A stretch of 64,000 nt of DNA from an uncultured Flavobacterium sp. GTDB lineage: Bacteria; Bacteroidota; Bacteroidia; Flavobacteriales; Flavobacteriaceae. The stretch covers positions 10,792 to 74,791 of the forward strand of contig NZ_CAMIHH010000003.1 in the NCBI RefSeq assembly GCF_946220915.1. Direction: 5' to 3'. The translations under genes and the position numbers were made by a program. The notes under the pieces are model-generated. The model made no database searches, was not told the DNA's origin, and saw only the letters and a program-made list of their open reading frames with translations. This document shows, piece after piece, positions 51,685 to 60,671 of this stretch (position 1 is the first letter of the stretch; each line of letters begins with the position of its first letter).

Positions 51685-52317
51685 ATGAAATTCTATTGGG
51701 TAAAAACAAGGTGGTTTATCCGAAAGCTGTTTCCCGGCTTCGTATGGAGCATTCCCAACAATTCCAAAACCGTATACCTTACTTTTGATGACGGCCCAAC
51801 GCCCGGAATTACTGAATGGGTGCTGGATGTCCTGGCCCATAATGACATCAAAGCCACATTTTTTTGCATTGGCAACAACATTGAAAAGCACCCGGATATT
51901 TTCAGGAAGGTTGCTGCTGCGGGACATACGGTTGCCAACCACACGTTTAACCACCTTAATGGCTGGAATACCGGCACCACAAATTACATTGAGAATCTTG
52001 AAGCCTGCGAGAAGGTGATGAAAGGTGCCAATACCGCGCGGCTGTTCCGGCCACCCTACGGCAAAATGAAGCGTTCGCAAAAAAAAGATGTGCTAAAAAT
52101 GGGGTACCGCATTGTAATGTGGGATGTGCTCAGCGCCGACTTTGACGGATCGATATCCCCGGGACAATGTTTACAAAATGTGGTAAAGAATACTACAGAC
52201 GGCAGCGTGATCATTTTCCATGACAGCATCAAGGCACAAAAAAACCTGCGCCATGCATTGCCAAAAGCGATAGTGTACTTAAAAGAAAAGGGGTTTCGCT
52301 TTGCAGCGATCACTTAG
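51685..52317 (+). CDS. NodB-type polysaccharide deacetylase
   Basis: The 210-residue protein has a short N-terminal helix-like start and the NodB homology domain. Motif 1 TFDDGPTPG contains the catalytic base Asp and metal Asp, motif 2 NHTFNHLNGW the metal histidines, motif 3 RLFRPPYGK the active-site groove, motif 4 VMWDVLSADFD and motif 5 SVIIFHDSIKAQKN the closing His. All CE4 features are present, so a metal-dependent deacetylase of peptidoglycan or another N-acetylated glycan is expected. No convincing signal peptide is seen, but an N-terminal FPGFVWSIP segment may associate with the membrane. It converges with a thioredoxin-like gene, overlapping by 4 nt. Confidence 0.9.
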   Translation: MKFYWVKTRWFIRKLFPGFVWSIPNNSKTVYLTFDDGPTPGITEWVLDVLAHNDIKATFFCIGNNIEKHPDIFRKVAAAGHTVANHTFNHLNGWNTGTTNYIENLEACEKVMKGANTARLFRPPYGKMKRSQKKDVLKMGYRIVMWDVLSADFDGSISPGQCLQNVVKNTTDGSVIIFHDSIKAQKNLRHALPKAIVYLKEKGFRFAAIT

Positions 52318-52610
52318 ATCTGCTCCTGCACCAGGCCTATTATAGTGTTGGCATCCAGCTCGCCGCTTTGCCTCCACACCATATGCCCCTCTTTGTAGAT
52401 CATAAGCGTTGGCAGGCCTTTTATCCTTAAGGCTTCAGCCAGTTCCTGGTTTTTGTCCACATCAATTTTAATGACTTTGGCCCTGTCGCCAAGCGCGGCT
52501 GCCACATCCCTTATAACAGGGTGCATGGATACCGAAGGCTCATTCCACTCTGTATAAAAATCGATCAGTACAGGTACATGGGAGTTTATAAGTTCTCCAA
52601 ATTTTGACAT
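52314..52610 (-). CDS. Thioredoxin-fold protein lacking the redox cysteines
   Basis: The 98-residue cytoplasmic protein has the full thioredoxin length and strand order: VPVLIDFYTEW, AKVIKIDVDKNQELAEALRI, then the cis-Pro loop KGLPTLMIYKEG and the GELDANTI end. At the place of WCGPC it reads WNEPS (22-26), so both catalytic cysteines are gone, and there is no other cysteine in the protein. It therefore cannot do dithiol chemistry. A role as a structural subunit or chaperone is possible. A promoter-like box precedes it. Confidence 0.88.
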   Translation of the reverse strand: MSKFGELINSHVPVLIDFYTEWNEPSVSMHPVIRDVAAALGDRAKVIKIDVDKNQELAEALRIKGLPTLMIYKEGHMVWRQSGELDANTIIGLVQEQI

Positions 52611-52663
52611 AAAATTGAAATTTTAAGCGGTGTTAAAATCGTTATATCTGCATTTTAATGATA

Positions 52664-52671
52664 CAAATATA
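52664..52671 (-). promoter_or_regulatory. Candidate -7 box TATATTTG for the cysteine-less thioredoxin gene
   Basis: The minus-strand reading TATATTTG lies about 53 nt before the start, between this gene and the metallophosphoesterase. Confidence 0.45.
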
Positions 52672-52685
52672 ACGTTTTTACCATA

Positions 52686-53915
52686 TTACACTGCTTTTTG
52701 CCCTTTTTTTAGTTCGATGACCGTAATTTCCGGCCAGATACCTACCCTGCCGGGATAGGCATGAAACCCAAATCCACGGTTTACATAGATATAGCGTCCT
52801 ACGTTTTCATACAACCCCGCCCACTGTTTGTACACATATTGTACAGGGCTCCACTTGAAGAAACCGGGAATCTCGATGCCAAACTGCAGGCCGTGCGTAT
52901 GCCCGCTAAGGGTAAGGTGGTAATGGTTGGGATGGTCCTTCACTTCGTATTCCCAGTGCGACGGGTCGTGGCTCATGAGTATTTTAAAGTCTTCTTTTGC
53001 AAGCCCCTGCGATGCCTTGCCAAGATCGCCTGCCTGTTTAAAGTTGTGGCCCCAGTTTTCTACGCCAACCAGTGCAATTTGCTGGCCGCCTTTTTCCAGC
53101 CTAATGTGCTCATTTAACAATAGCCTGAACCCTATCTGTTCATGAAGGCCTTTAATGTCTTCAAAATTCTTGTTCTTCTCTGCCTGCGAGGGCCAGTTTA
53201 CATACTCACCATAATCGTGGTTTCCCAGGACAGAATATTTTCCGAATACAGGGTTTTCTATCTTTTTAAAGGTATCGATCCATTTGAACATTTCCTCGGC
53301 ATGGGTATTTACAATGTCTCCGGTAAACAACACGATATCACTGTGCTGTTCGTTAATCAGGTCTATGGCATGGGCTATTTCTTCAGGATCATCAAAACTA
53401 CCGCTGTGTATGTCGGATATCTGCGTGATGGTCATCCCGTCAAAATTTTCGGGCAGGTCAGGAAAAAAGAGGGTTTCCTTTCGCACCTTAAAGTTGTATT
53501 TTCCCCTGGTCATCCCGTATAATAATGAGAGGAAGGGTATGGCTGCAAGTCCCAGCGCTGCCTGGCTCACAAATTTTCGCCTTTCGGGAAGGAAAGGCTG
53601 GCTGCTATTGCCTAAAAAGGCACGTATGGCACCGGTTATTACCCGTGTAACATCTTCGCCAAACATAATTAAAAGAATAACGAGCTTGGGAATGTAGGTT
53701 GCCAGGAGCAGGCCGAAGGTAAAGAGTGTCATCTTATTTTGCCCCACACTGCGGTCAAACTGCGAAAAGGCATAAATGATATATACAATTATTAACAGGG
53801 AAATGGCAAGATAGGCATAGTGCACCCACCTTAGTTTTGTAATTGTCCTTATTGCCTGGAATGCATAGATCTCGACCAAAAGCACAAAGACAATGAATAG
53901 TATCCAACGAAGCAT
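52686..53915 (-). CDS. Membrane-anchored metallophosphoesterase (YkuE/YaeI-like)
   Basis: The 409-residue protein has four hydrophobic segments in the first 130 residues and a calcineurin-type catalytic domain (about 155-400). The binuclear metal motifs occur in order: TQISDIHSGSF, LFTGDIVNTHAEE, VLGNHDYGEY, LMSHDPSHWE and LSGHTHGLQ. Homologues such as YkuE and YaeI hydrolyse phosphodiesters or UDP-sugar lipids at the membrane; the substrate here is not known. It is transcribed divergently from polA. Confidence 0.92.
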   Translation of the reverse strand: MLRWILFIVFVLLVEIYAFQAIRTITKLRWVHYAYLAISLLIIVYIIYAFSQFDRSVGQNKMTLFTFGLLLATYIPKLVILLIMFGEDVTRVITGAIRAFLGNSSQPFLPERRKFVSQAALGLAAIPFLSLLYGMTRGKYNFKVRKETLFFPDLPENFDGMTITQISDIHSGSFDDPEEIAHAIDLINEQHSDIVLFTGDIVNTHAEEMFKWIDTFKKIENPVFGKYSVLGNHDYGEYVNWPSQAEKNKNFEDIKGLHEQIGFRLLLNEHIRLEKGGQQIALVGVENWGHNFKQAGDLGKASQGLAKEDFKILMSHDPSHWEYEVKDHPNHYHLTLSGHTHGLQFGIEIPGFFKWSPVQYVYKQWAGLYENVGRYIYVNRGFGFHAYPGRVGIWPEITVIELKKGQKAV

Positions 53916-54081
53916 TATGTATGTTTTTCGAATAAACGATTAAAGGTACTGTTTGTTACAGAATAAATGCATTTTTTATCATTGAATTTAACCCCGCAAG
54001 TAGTATTCGTGCCACAAAAACGGCGATCATGCTTTTGCGTGTGCTCCGGTTTGATTATTTTTACGGCTAAATATCCTATCC

Positions 54082-56913
54082 ATGTCACAGCAAAAACGAC
54101 TTTTCCTTCTTGATGCCTATGCATTGATTTTTCGCGGCTATTATGCCTTTATCAAGAACCCGCGCATCAATTCCAAAGGAATGGACACCTCGGCGATATT
54201 CGGGTTTACCAACTCGCTGCTGGATGTGATAAAACGTGAAAAGCCCGACCACCTTGCCGTTGCGTTTGATAAAGATGGCAGCGCTGTACGTACCGAGATG
54301 TATGTGGACTATAAAGCCAATCGCGATGCTACGCCCGAGGCCATCAAGGTGGCCATACCTTACATACAGGACATATTAAAGGCCATGCACATTCCCGTGA
54401 TCGAAGAGGCAGGCTGCGAGGCCGACGACCTTATAGGCACGGTAGCCAAGCAGGCTGAAAAGCAGGGCTACCAGGTATATATGGTAACACCCGATAAGGA
54501 TTTTGCACAGCTGGTAAGCGAAAACATATTCATGTACCGGCCGGCAAGGCTGGGCAATGGCATAGAAATATGGGGCGTGCCCGAAGTACTGGAGCGCTTT
54601 GAAATAGAAAGGCCCGAGCAGGTTATCGACTACCTCGGGATGATGGGCGATGCCGTAGATAATATTCCGGGCTTACCGGGGGTTGGCGAAAAAACCGCCA
54701 AGAAGCTGTTGAAGGATTTCGGGTCGATGGAGAACCTGCTGGAAAATACGCACCAGCTGAAAGGAAAGCTGCGCGAAAACATCGAGGCCAATAAAGAAAA
54801 GGGCATCATGTCGAAAAAGCTGGCAACCATCATTACCGACTGCAATGTTACTTTTAATGAAGCCGATTATGAGCTGACCAAGCCCGATGCCGAAAAGGTA
54901 GAGGCACTTTTTAATGAGTTGGAATTTCGCCGCATGGCCGAACAGTTCCAGAAGCTTTTTGGCGAAGGCCAGGAATTTGACAATGTACAATCGCAGGGTT
55001 ACTCCCCTACCCGTACCATAACCAGCGGCGAGCAACAGTTTTCGCTATTTGACGATGGCGCTGCCGACGAGAATGCCCTGGCCGCACCCGGATTTTATGA
55101 CACCCTGGATACTACCGATCACCATTACCAACTGGTGCAGGGCAACATGGCCATAGGCTTTTTGCTACGGGACCTGATGAAGCAAAATGCAGTAAGCTTT
55201 GACACCGAAACCACCGGCATTTGTGCCCTTACTGCCGAACTGGTGGGCCTGTCCTTTTCATGGGAAAAAGGAAAAGGATTTTACGTACCCGTGCCGGCTG
55301 ACCGTGTGCAGGCCCAGGAGATCGTTGATAAATTCATTCCGTTCTTTGAAGATGAAAACATTGAAAAAGTGGGCCAGAACCTGAAATATGACCTTGAGAT
55401 ACTGGCCAATTATGGCGTTACCGTAAAAGGTAAGTTTTTTGATACAATGCTGGCGCACTACCTCATTAACCCCGACATGAGGCACGGAATGGATATCCTG
55501 GCCGAGACATACCTGAAATATTCGCCAATGCCCATAGAGGCACTTATAGGCAAAAAAGGAAAAGGCCAGAAGTCAATGCGCGATGTTGACCTGGAGCTGG
55601 CAAAAGAATATGCTGTTGAAGATGCAGACATTACGCTACAGCTAAAAGAAATATTTGCCCCAAAACTGGAACAGACCGGCACAAGGAAATTATTCGATGA
55701 GATAGAAGTACCGCTAATGCCGGTGCTGGCAAGCATGGAGACCGAAGGCATCAACCTGGATGTGCCCTATTTAAAAGAGCTTTCGGCTGAACTCTCTGCC
55801 GACTCCAGATTACTGGAGCAAAAAATCTATGAGGCCGCCGGGCAATCATTCAACCTGGGGTCGCCAAAACAGCTGGGCGAGATATTGTTCGACAAGCTAA
55901 AAATAGGCGGCACAAAACAAAAGAAAACCAAGACCGGTCAATATGCCACCGGGGAAGAAGTACTGTCTTACCTCGCACTGACCAACCCCATAGTTCAGGA
56001 TATCTTAGAATGGAGGCAGCTGGTAAAGCTGCAAAACACTTATGTAGATGCTTTGCCGCTACAGGTGGAGCCCAAAACCGGCCGTGTACATACTGACTAC
56101 ATGCAGGCAGTGGCAGCCACGGGGCGGCTCAGCTCCAACAATCCGAACCTGCAAAACATCCCGATACGTACTGAGCGCGGCAGGCAGATACGCAAGGCTT
56201 TCATTGCCCGCAATGAAGAACACACAATACTCTCTGCCGACTACTCGCAGATTGAATTGCGCATCATTGCGGCGCTAAGCGGCGACCCCGAAATGGTTAA
56301 GGCTTTTCAAAACAAGGAAGACATCCATGCCTCAACAGCCGCAAAAGTGTTTAATGTACCTCTCGCCGAAGTGACGCGCGAGCAGCGGAGCCATGCCAAA
56401 ACGGTAAACTTCGGGATTGTGTACGGTGTTTCGGCATTTGGGCTGAGCAACCAGACCTCACTGAGCCGCAGTGAGTCGAAAGACCTTATTGATGCCTATT
56501 ACCAAACCTATCCTACCCTGAAGCAATACATAAACGACCAGGTGGAAACAGCCCGCGAGCGCGGTTATGTACAAACCATATCGGGGCGCAGGCGCTATTT
56601 GAAAGACATTAACTCGCAGAACCAGGTGGTGCGTGGGGCCGCCGAGCGAAATGCCGTAAATGCCCCGATACAAGGCAGCGCCGCCGACATTATTAAGATT
56701 GCGATGATCAACATTCAAAAGCGCCTGGTGAGCGAAAATTTTACCAGCAAGATGCTCCTCCAGGTGCATGACGAACTTGTTTTTGATGTGCACAACAGCG
56801 AAATGGAGCGCATTAAGCCCCTGATCAAGGAAGAAATGGAAAATGCATTTGTACTCGATGTTCCGCTGGAGGTGGATATGGGCACGGGCATGAACTGGCT
56901 GGAGGCGCATTAG
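54082..56913 (+). CDS. polA: DNA polymerase I
   Basis: This 943-residue protein carries the 5'-3' flap nuclease (about 1-300: FLLDAYALIFRGYYAF, CEADDLIGTVA, GDAVDNIPGLPGVGEKTA), 3'-5' proofreading domain (about 345-545) and family A polymerase (about 560-943). The proofreading residues look intact: SFDTETTG (Asp and Glu of Exo I), NLKYDLEIL (Exo II) and YAVEDADITL (Exo III), so it is probably an active exonuclease, unlike the Taq type. Polymerase motifs A and C are DYSQIELRIIAALSGD and QVHDELVFDV. The domain linker (about 300-345) is short and low in conservation. Confidence 0.97.
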   Translation: MSQQKRLFLLDAYALIFRGYYAFIKNPRINSKGMDTSAIFGFTNSLLDVIKREKPDHLAVAFDKDGSAVRTEMYVDYKANRDATPEAIKVAIPYIQDILKAMHIPVIEEAGCEADDLIGTVAKQAEKQGYQVYMVTPDKDFAQLVSENIFMYRPARLGNGIEIWGVPEVLERFEIERPEQVIDYLGMMGDAVDNIPGLPGVGEKTAKKLLKDFGSMENLLENTHQLKGKLRENIEANKEKGIMSKKLATIITDCNVTFNEADYELTKPDAEKVEALFNELEFRRMAEQFQKLFGEGQEFDNVQSQGYSPTRTITSGEQQFSLFDDGAADENALAAPGFYDTLDTTDHHYQLVQGNMAIGFLLRDLMKQNAVSFDTETTGICALTAELVGLSFSWEKGKGFYVPVPADRVQAQEIVDKFIPFFEDENIEKVGQNLKYDLEILANYGVTVKGKFFDTMLAHYLINPDMRHGMDILAETYLKYSPMPIEALIGKKGKGQKSMRDVDLELAKEYAVEDADITLQLKEIFAPKLEQTGTRKLFDEIEVPLMPVLASMETEGINLDVPYLKELSAELSADSRLLEQKIYEAAGQSFNLGSPKQLGEILFDKLKIGGTKQKKTKTGQYATGEEVLSYLALTNPIVQDILEWRQLVKLQNTYVDALPLQVEPKTGRVHTDYMQAVAATGRLSSNNPNLQNIPIRTERGRQIRKAFIARNEEHTILSADYSQIELRIIAALSGDPEMVKAFQNKEDIHASTAAKVFNVPLAEVTREQRSHAKTVNFGIVYGVSAFGLSNQTSLSRSESKDLIDAYYQTYPTLKQYINDQVETARERGYVQTISGRRRYLKDINSQNQVVRGAAERNAVNAPIQGSAADIIKIAMINIQKRLVSENFTSKMLLQVHDELVFDVHNSEMERIKPLIKEEMENAFVLDVPLEVDMGTGMNWLEAH

Positions 56914-56920
56914 GCCCTCT

Positions 56921-56963
56921 CCCCCAAACCTCTCCAAAGGAGAAGGGGCAGCTTCATTCATGC
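56921..56963 (+). repeat. Dispersed intergenic hairpin repeat, copy 2
   Basis: The element follows the polA stop by 8 nt. Its 23-nt core (56933-56955) is identical to that of copy 1 on the other strand. CCTCTCC-AAA-GGAGAAGG can form a hairpin, so terminator activity is plausible. Confidence 0.65.
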
Positions 56964-57025
56964 CGATTTGTTGTTAAAACAACATTTTTAAAGTAGCTAC
57001 GTTATAGTAGCCTAACCAAATAATA

Positions 57026-58354
57026 ATGAAGAAGCTTTTTTTATCCTTATTTGTCTTAGCTTTTACCGTTACCGCATACGCGCAAAGCGAGGCAAAATAC
57101 CGCAAAATTGACAGCCTGCTCGTGCATTTCAGCAAGAATGATAAGTTTATGGGCGCATTGGCCATTCGCGAAAAAGGAAGGCTGGTATTTGAAAAATCTT
57201 ATGGTTATGCAGATGTTGAAGCGAAGGCCAAAGCCGAGCCAAACACCAAATATAAGATAGGGGCCGTGACCAAAATGTTCACTTCGGCAATGATTTTCCA
57301 GCTTGTGGATGAAAAGAAACTGAAGCTGAACATGACACTTTATGACTTTTATCCTAAAATAAAGAACGCGGATAAAATTACCATTGCCGATCTCCTTGGC
57401 CATACCAGCGGCATCCCGGACCTTGCAAATGATGAAACTTTCAATGGAGCCAGGACAAAACTGCAAAGCAGAAAACAGCTGCTCGACAGGATTGAAGGTT
57501 ACGCCCCGGCGTTTGGGCCTGGCGTGAAGGCCGAATACAGCAATACCAACTACCTGCTGTTGGGCTACATTATCCAGGATATCACGAACAAGACTTACAA
57601 GGAAGCGGTTGTTGAACGCATTGTAAAAAGGGCAGGGTTAAAGAATACGTATTGCTTTTCGAAAATCAACCCAAAGAAAAAAGAAGCATTTTCATATAAA
57701 TTTATTGAAGGCAAATGGGTAAGGCAGGAGGAATACCACGAATCGTCTGCAGGTGGTTCGGCCGGGCTGCAATCTACCGCCGCTGACCTGACACAATTTG
57801 CCAAAGCATTGTTTGACGGCACACTATTAAGTAAAGAGTCGCTTGCTGAAATGACCAAGATGGAAACAGGCTTTGGCCGCGGGCTGTTTGCATTTCCGTT
57901 TGGAGAGCGCAAATTCCTGGGGCACAATGGCGACATTGAAGGATTTGCTACGGTACTGGGCTACTACCCAAAGGAAGACCTGGCTGTTTCGCTTACGCTG
58001 AATGGCGTAAACACCGAAATCGACGATATGATGATCGGGATACTGAGCTGCTACTACAAGCTACCCTACCGCTTTCCTAATTTTGCTACCGCAACTGTGG
58101 ATGATGCGATACTTAAGGGTTATGAAGGCCTTTACTCGGCACCGTCACTGCCCTATAAGGTAAAGATCGTGGCACAGGGTGGCAAGCTTGTAGCCATTGC
58201 AATGGAGCCCGGGCAGGGAAGGTTTGAACTGAACCCTCTAAGTGAAACGGAATTCAATTATGACCCGGCCAACCTGCACATGATATTCAGCGATAAAGGA
58301 TTTTCCCTCAGGCAGGGCGGGCAGGTAACGGAGTTTACAAAAGCCTCCCCCTAA
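57026..58354 (+). CDS. Serine hydrolase/beta-lactamase-family protein with mutated nucleophile
   Basis: The 442-residue protein has a signal peptide (about 1-20, ending AYAQ) and the beta-lactamase/PBP4* (class C) fold. The SxxK motif is expected where YKIGAVTKMFT is found, so Ala80 replaces the serine while Lys83 stays. The second motif is intact as YSN (Tyr171), and the third is HNG (300-302). All else looks like a working hydrolase, so this may be a pseudoenzyme that binds peptidoglycan or peptides without cleaving. A C-terminal domain (about 340-442) resembles lipocalin/DUF3471-like extensions. The stop codon lies inside copy 3 of the dispersed repeat. Confidence 0.85.
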   Translation: MKKLFLSLFVLAFTVTAYAQSEAKYRKIDSLLVHFSKNDKFMGALAIREKGRLVFEKSYGYADVEAKAKAEPNTKYKIGAVTKMFTSAMIFQLVDEKKLKLNMTLYDFYPKIKNADKITIADLLGHTSGIPDLANDETFNGARTKLQSRKQLLDRIEGYAPAFGPGVKAEYSNTNYLLLGYIIQDITNKTYKEAVVERIVKRAGLKNTYCFSKINPKKKEAFSYKFIEGKWVRQEEYHESSAGGSAGLQSTAADLTQFAKALFDGTLLSKESLAEMTKMETGFGRGLFAFPFGERKFLGHNGDIEGFATVLGYYPKEDLAVSLTLNGVNTEIDDMMIGILSCYYKLPYRFPNFATATVDDAILKGYEGLYSAPSLPYKVKIVAQGGKLVAIAMEPGQGRFELNPLSETEFNYDPANLHMIFSDKGFSLRQGGQVTEFTKASP

Positions 58355-58391
58355 ACCCTCTCCGAAAGAGGTGAAAAGCTTCACTCATTCC
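58344..58391 (+). repeat. Dispersed intergenic hairpin repeat, copy 3 (diverged)
   Basis: CCCCCTAAACCCTCTCC-GAAA-GAGG then AAGCTTCACTCATTCC aligns with copy 2 over its length with several changes. The serine hydrolase stop codon TAA is part of the element. Confidence 0.5.
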
Positions 58392-58468
58392 CGAATATAA
58401 TAATTATCAGGATGGGCAACGACAAATTGACACTAATAACAATAAAGCCTCCGCATGGAGACTTCTGT

Positions 58469-59491
58469 TTATAGTTTTCGGGTGGAATCCCTTTGACGTA
58501 ATTCGGTTTTGATGACACGGGTCTCGAATGGCAGCTGCTCATCCTCTTTAGCCTCCAGCCTCTTAATAAGCATATCGGCGGCAGCCTCTCCAATTTCGGG
58601 GCCATGCTGGCTAATGGTGGAAAGGCTTGGCGTGAGGCGCCTTGACCATACGCCGTCGGCAAAACCTATCATGTTAAGTTCCTCCGGTATCTTTATCCCT
58701 TTTTTAATGGCGGCTTTCATTGCCATTACAGAGGCATGCTCATCAAGGGCAAAAATGCCGTCAACAGGCATATCAAACAATGTCTTAAGCTTTTCATCAA
58801 AATCCTCGGGAGTATCGGTGCGTATGATAAGGTTGTCATTAATGGCATATCCATTGTCTTTTAGCGCTTTTTCGTAACCTTCTGCCCTGAGCTTGCCCAC
58901 GCTGAGGTTGTCGATACTGGATAAAAGCGCTATGTTTTTACAATTGAGCTTTATCAGGTGGTTCACGCCGTGCACAGACGAATCAAAATCGTCCACGATC
59001 ACTTTATCGCAGTTTACCTCATCGGATATCCTATCGAACATTACTATTGGCAGGTCGTCGGAAATGGCTTCCTTAAAATGCCTGAACTCCTGTTCCTTTT
59101 GGGTTTCCTGCGAAATTGACAATATGAAACCGTCAATGGTGCCATTGCTTAGCATGTCCATGGCGTGGATCTCTTTTTTTAGCGACTCGTTAGAAATGCA
59201 CGTAATCACATTATAGCCCTTGTCATTAGCGCCTTTTTCGATGCCCGAAAACACTTTGGCAAAGAAAGGGTTGAGAATGTTAGGGATGATTACCCCGATG
59301 GTCTTGGAACGCTTGCTCTTCAGGTTGACCGCAATGTTATTGGGCTTGTAATTTTTCAGCCTGGCAAACTCCTGCACCCTGATTTTGGTAGGCTCACTTA
59401 TCTCGGGGCTGTTGCTTAATGCTTTTGAGACTGTAGATACAGATACATTGAGTTCTTTTGCGATCTGCTTCAGGGTTGCTTTTTGTTTCAT
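58469..59491 (-). CDS. LacI-family transcriptional regulator
   Basis: The 340-residue protein has an N-terminal LacI HTH (about 5-50: TLKQIAKELNVSVSTVSKAL, then hinge NNIAVNLKSKRSKTIG) and a periplasmic-binding-protein-like effector domain (about 60-335) with DDLPIVMFDRISDEVNCDKV and GIFALDEHASVMAMKAAIK. Family members usually repress sugar uptake or catabolic genes. No sugar gene is adjacent: the gene upstream is divergent and encodes a ferritin-like protein. Target and effector are therefore unknown. Confidence 0.94.
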   Translation of the reverse strand: MKQKATLKQIAKELNVSVSTVSKALSNSPEISEPTKIRVQEFARLKNYKPNNIAVNLKSKRSKTIGVIIPNILNPFFAKVFSGIEKGANDKGYNVITCISNESLKKEIHAMDMLSNGTIDGFILSISQETQKEQEFRHFKEAISDDLPIVMFDRISDEVNCDKVIVDDFDSSVHGVNHLIKLNCKNIALLSSIDNLSVGKLRAEGYEKALKDNGYAINDNLIIRTDTPEDFDEKLKTLFDMPVDGIFALDEHASVMAMKAAIKKGIKIPEELNMIGFADGVWSRRLTPSLSTISQHGPEIGEAAADMLIKRLEAKEDEQLPFETRVIKTELRQRDSTRKL

Positions 59492-59903
59492 GGCCGTTCG
59501 GGGATTATTTTAAATGTAAAGAAACGGAAAAAAAATTAAAATTCATATTGGCGGCGGCCCCGGAATTTAGTTTTATCGCAGCCTTGCAAGCGTGCCTAGT
59601 TAAGCAACCTGCAAGACATAACTTACAATTGGCAACTTCAAACCCAATAAACATTTCTTAACGCAACGCTAAATTTTCAGAAACAATAATTTTTTTCCCG
59701 TGTTGGAAGTCCTTCCATAAAATCTCCTAATGAGCCTGCACGATTGGGCTAAGTCGTTAAGGGCTACTTAATAAATTCCTTAAATTATTCTTAAAAAAGC
59801 CATATAAGCGCAATCCTCCTCAATCCATTAACATTTACTTGGCGTAAATAAAAATGACCTTTGGAATACCACACCAGCATTATTAACCTATAAATTCTTA
59901 ATT
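59492..59903. other. Intergenic region between lacI-type and ferritin-like genes, 412 nt
   Basis: No convincing open frame, RNA or repeat is seen. It is AT-rich with runs such as AATAATTTTTTTCCC and must hold the promoters of both divergent genes, but no clear TTTG/TAnnTTTG pair is visible. The distance is longer than most gaps here. Confidence 0.4.
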
Positions 59904-60653
59904 ATGAAAAAAGTAGAAGTAAAGGAAGTTGGCATCGGCAGCCTTGCCAGCAGGAGAAGCTTCCTTAAGCTTAGCGGGCTTACCCTTGCAGGCACAGGGC
60001 TCCTTTTGGCAGGATGCAGCAGCGATGACAATGGCGGAGGGACTCCGGACTCGGACCAGCTTCCGGGAGTACGAAATGATAAGTTCGATTTGGGGGGAGG
60101 CGACCTCGGCATACTTACCTATGCTTATGCCCTTGAGCAGCTTGAAGCTGACTTTTACACCCGCGTGGTGAACGGCAACCAGTTTGGCGCGATCTTCAAT
60201 AGCGAAGAGCAGGCTGTGCTGACAGACCTTTACCGCCACGAGGTGATCCACAGGGAGTTTTTTAAGGCAGCGCTTACCGAAGCACTGGAAGATGATACCC
60301 GGGTGTTACCGGCATTGCAATTTGCCTACGAGTCGGTAAACTTCAATAACAGGACGAGTGTTCTTGGCACAGCCAAAGCACTGGAAGATACAGGCGTAAA
60401 GGCCTACAACGGCGCAGGGAAGTATATTGAAAACGCATCGTACCTGCTTATTGCAGGTAAAATTGTTTCGGTTGAGGCAAGGCATGCTGCGGCCATCAGG
60501 GACCTGATCGATCCGGGGTCGGCATCGTTTGCAGGAAACGACATTATAGATGCCAATGGGCTCGACAAGGCAGAAAGGCCTTCGGTAATCATTCCACAGG
60601 TTGCTGCACTGGACTTTATCCAGACACCATTTACAGCTAACTATCTTCCGTAA
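59904..60653 (+). CDS. Ferritin-like lipoprotein with twin-arginine signal (first copy)
   Basis: The 249-residue protein has a twin-arginine-like motif (SRRSFLKLSG, about 17-26) followed by a hydrophobic helix and a lipobox LLAGC (Cys at 35), so it should be exported folded and lipidated. After a Ser/Asp/Gly linker, the Ferritin_2 domain (about 68-205) has four helices with repeated acid/His positions: YALEQLEADFYTRVV, LYRHEVIHREFFKAALTEAL and IVSVEARHAAAIRDLI. It is similar to desiccation-associated proteins. Di-metal binding is likely by family; function in this organism is unknown. It precedes a paralogue by 18 nt. Confidence 0.87.
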   Translation: MKKVEVKEVGIGSLASRRSFLKLSGLTLAGTGLLLAGCSSDDNGGGTPDSDQLPGVRNDKFDLGGGDLGILTYAYALEQLEADFYTRVVNGNQFGAIFNSEEQAVLTDLYRHEVIHREFFKAALTEALEDDTRVLPALQFAYESVNFNNRTSVLGTAKALEDTGVKAYNGAGKYIENASYLLIAGKIVSVEARHAAAIRDLIDPGSASFAGNDIIDANGLDKAERPSVIIPQVAALDFIQTPFTANYLP

Positions 60654-60671
60654 CCCTTAAACCTCAAAATC

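Noticed and set aside
59492..59903. Hidden small RNA or operator in the lacI/ferritin gap
   Set aside because: No convincing hairpin with a T-run and no clear palindrome was found by eye. Reported only as an unexplained gap.
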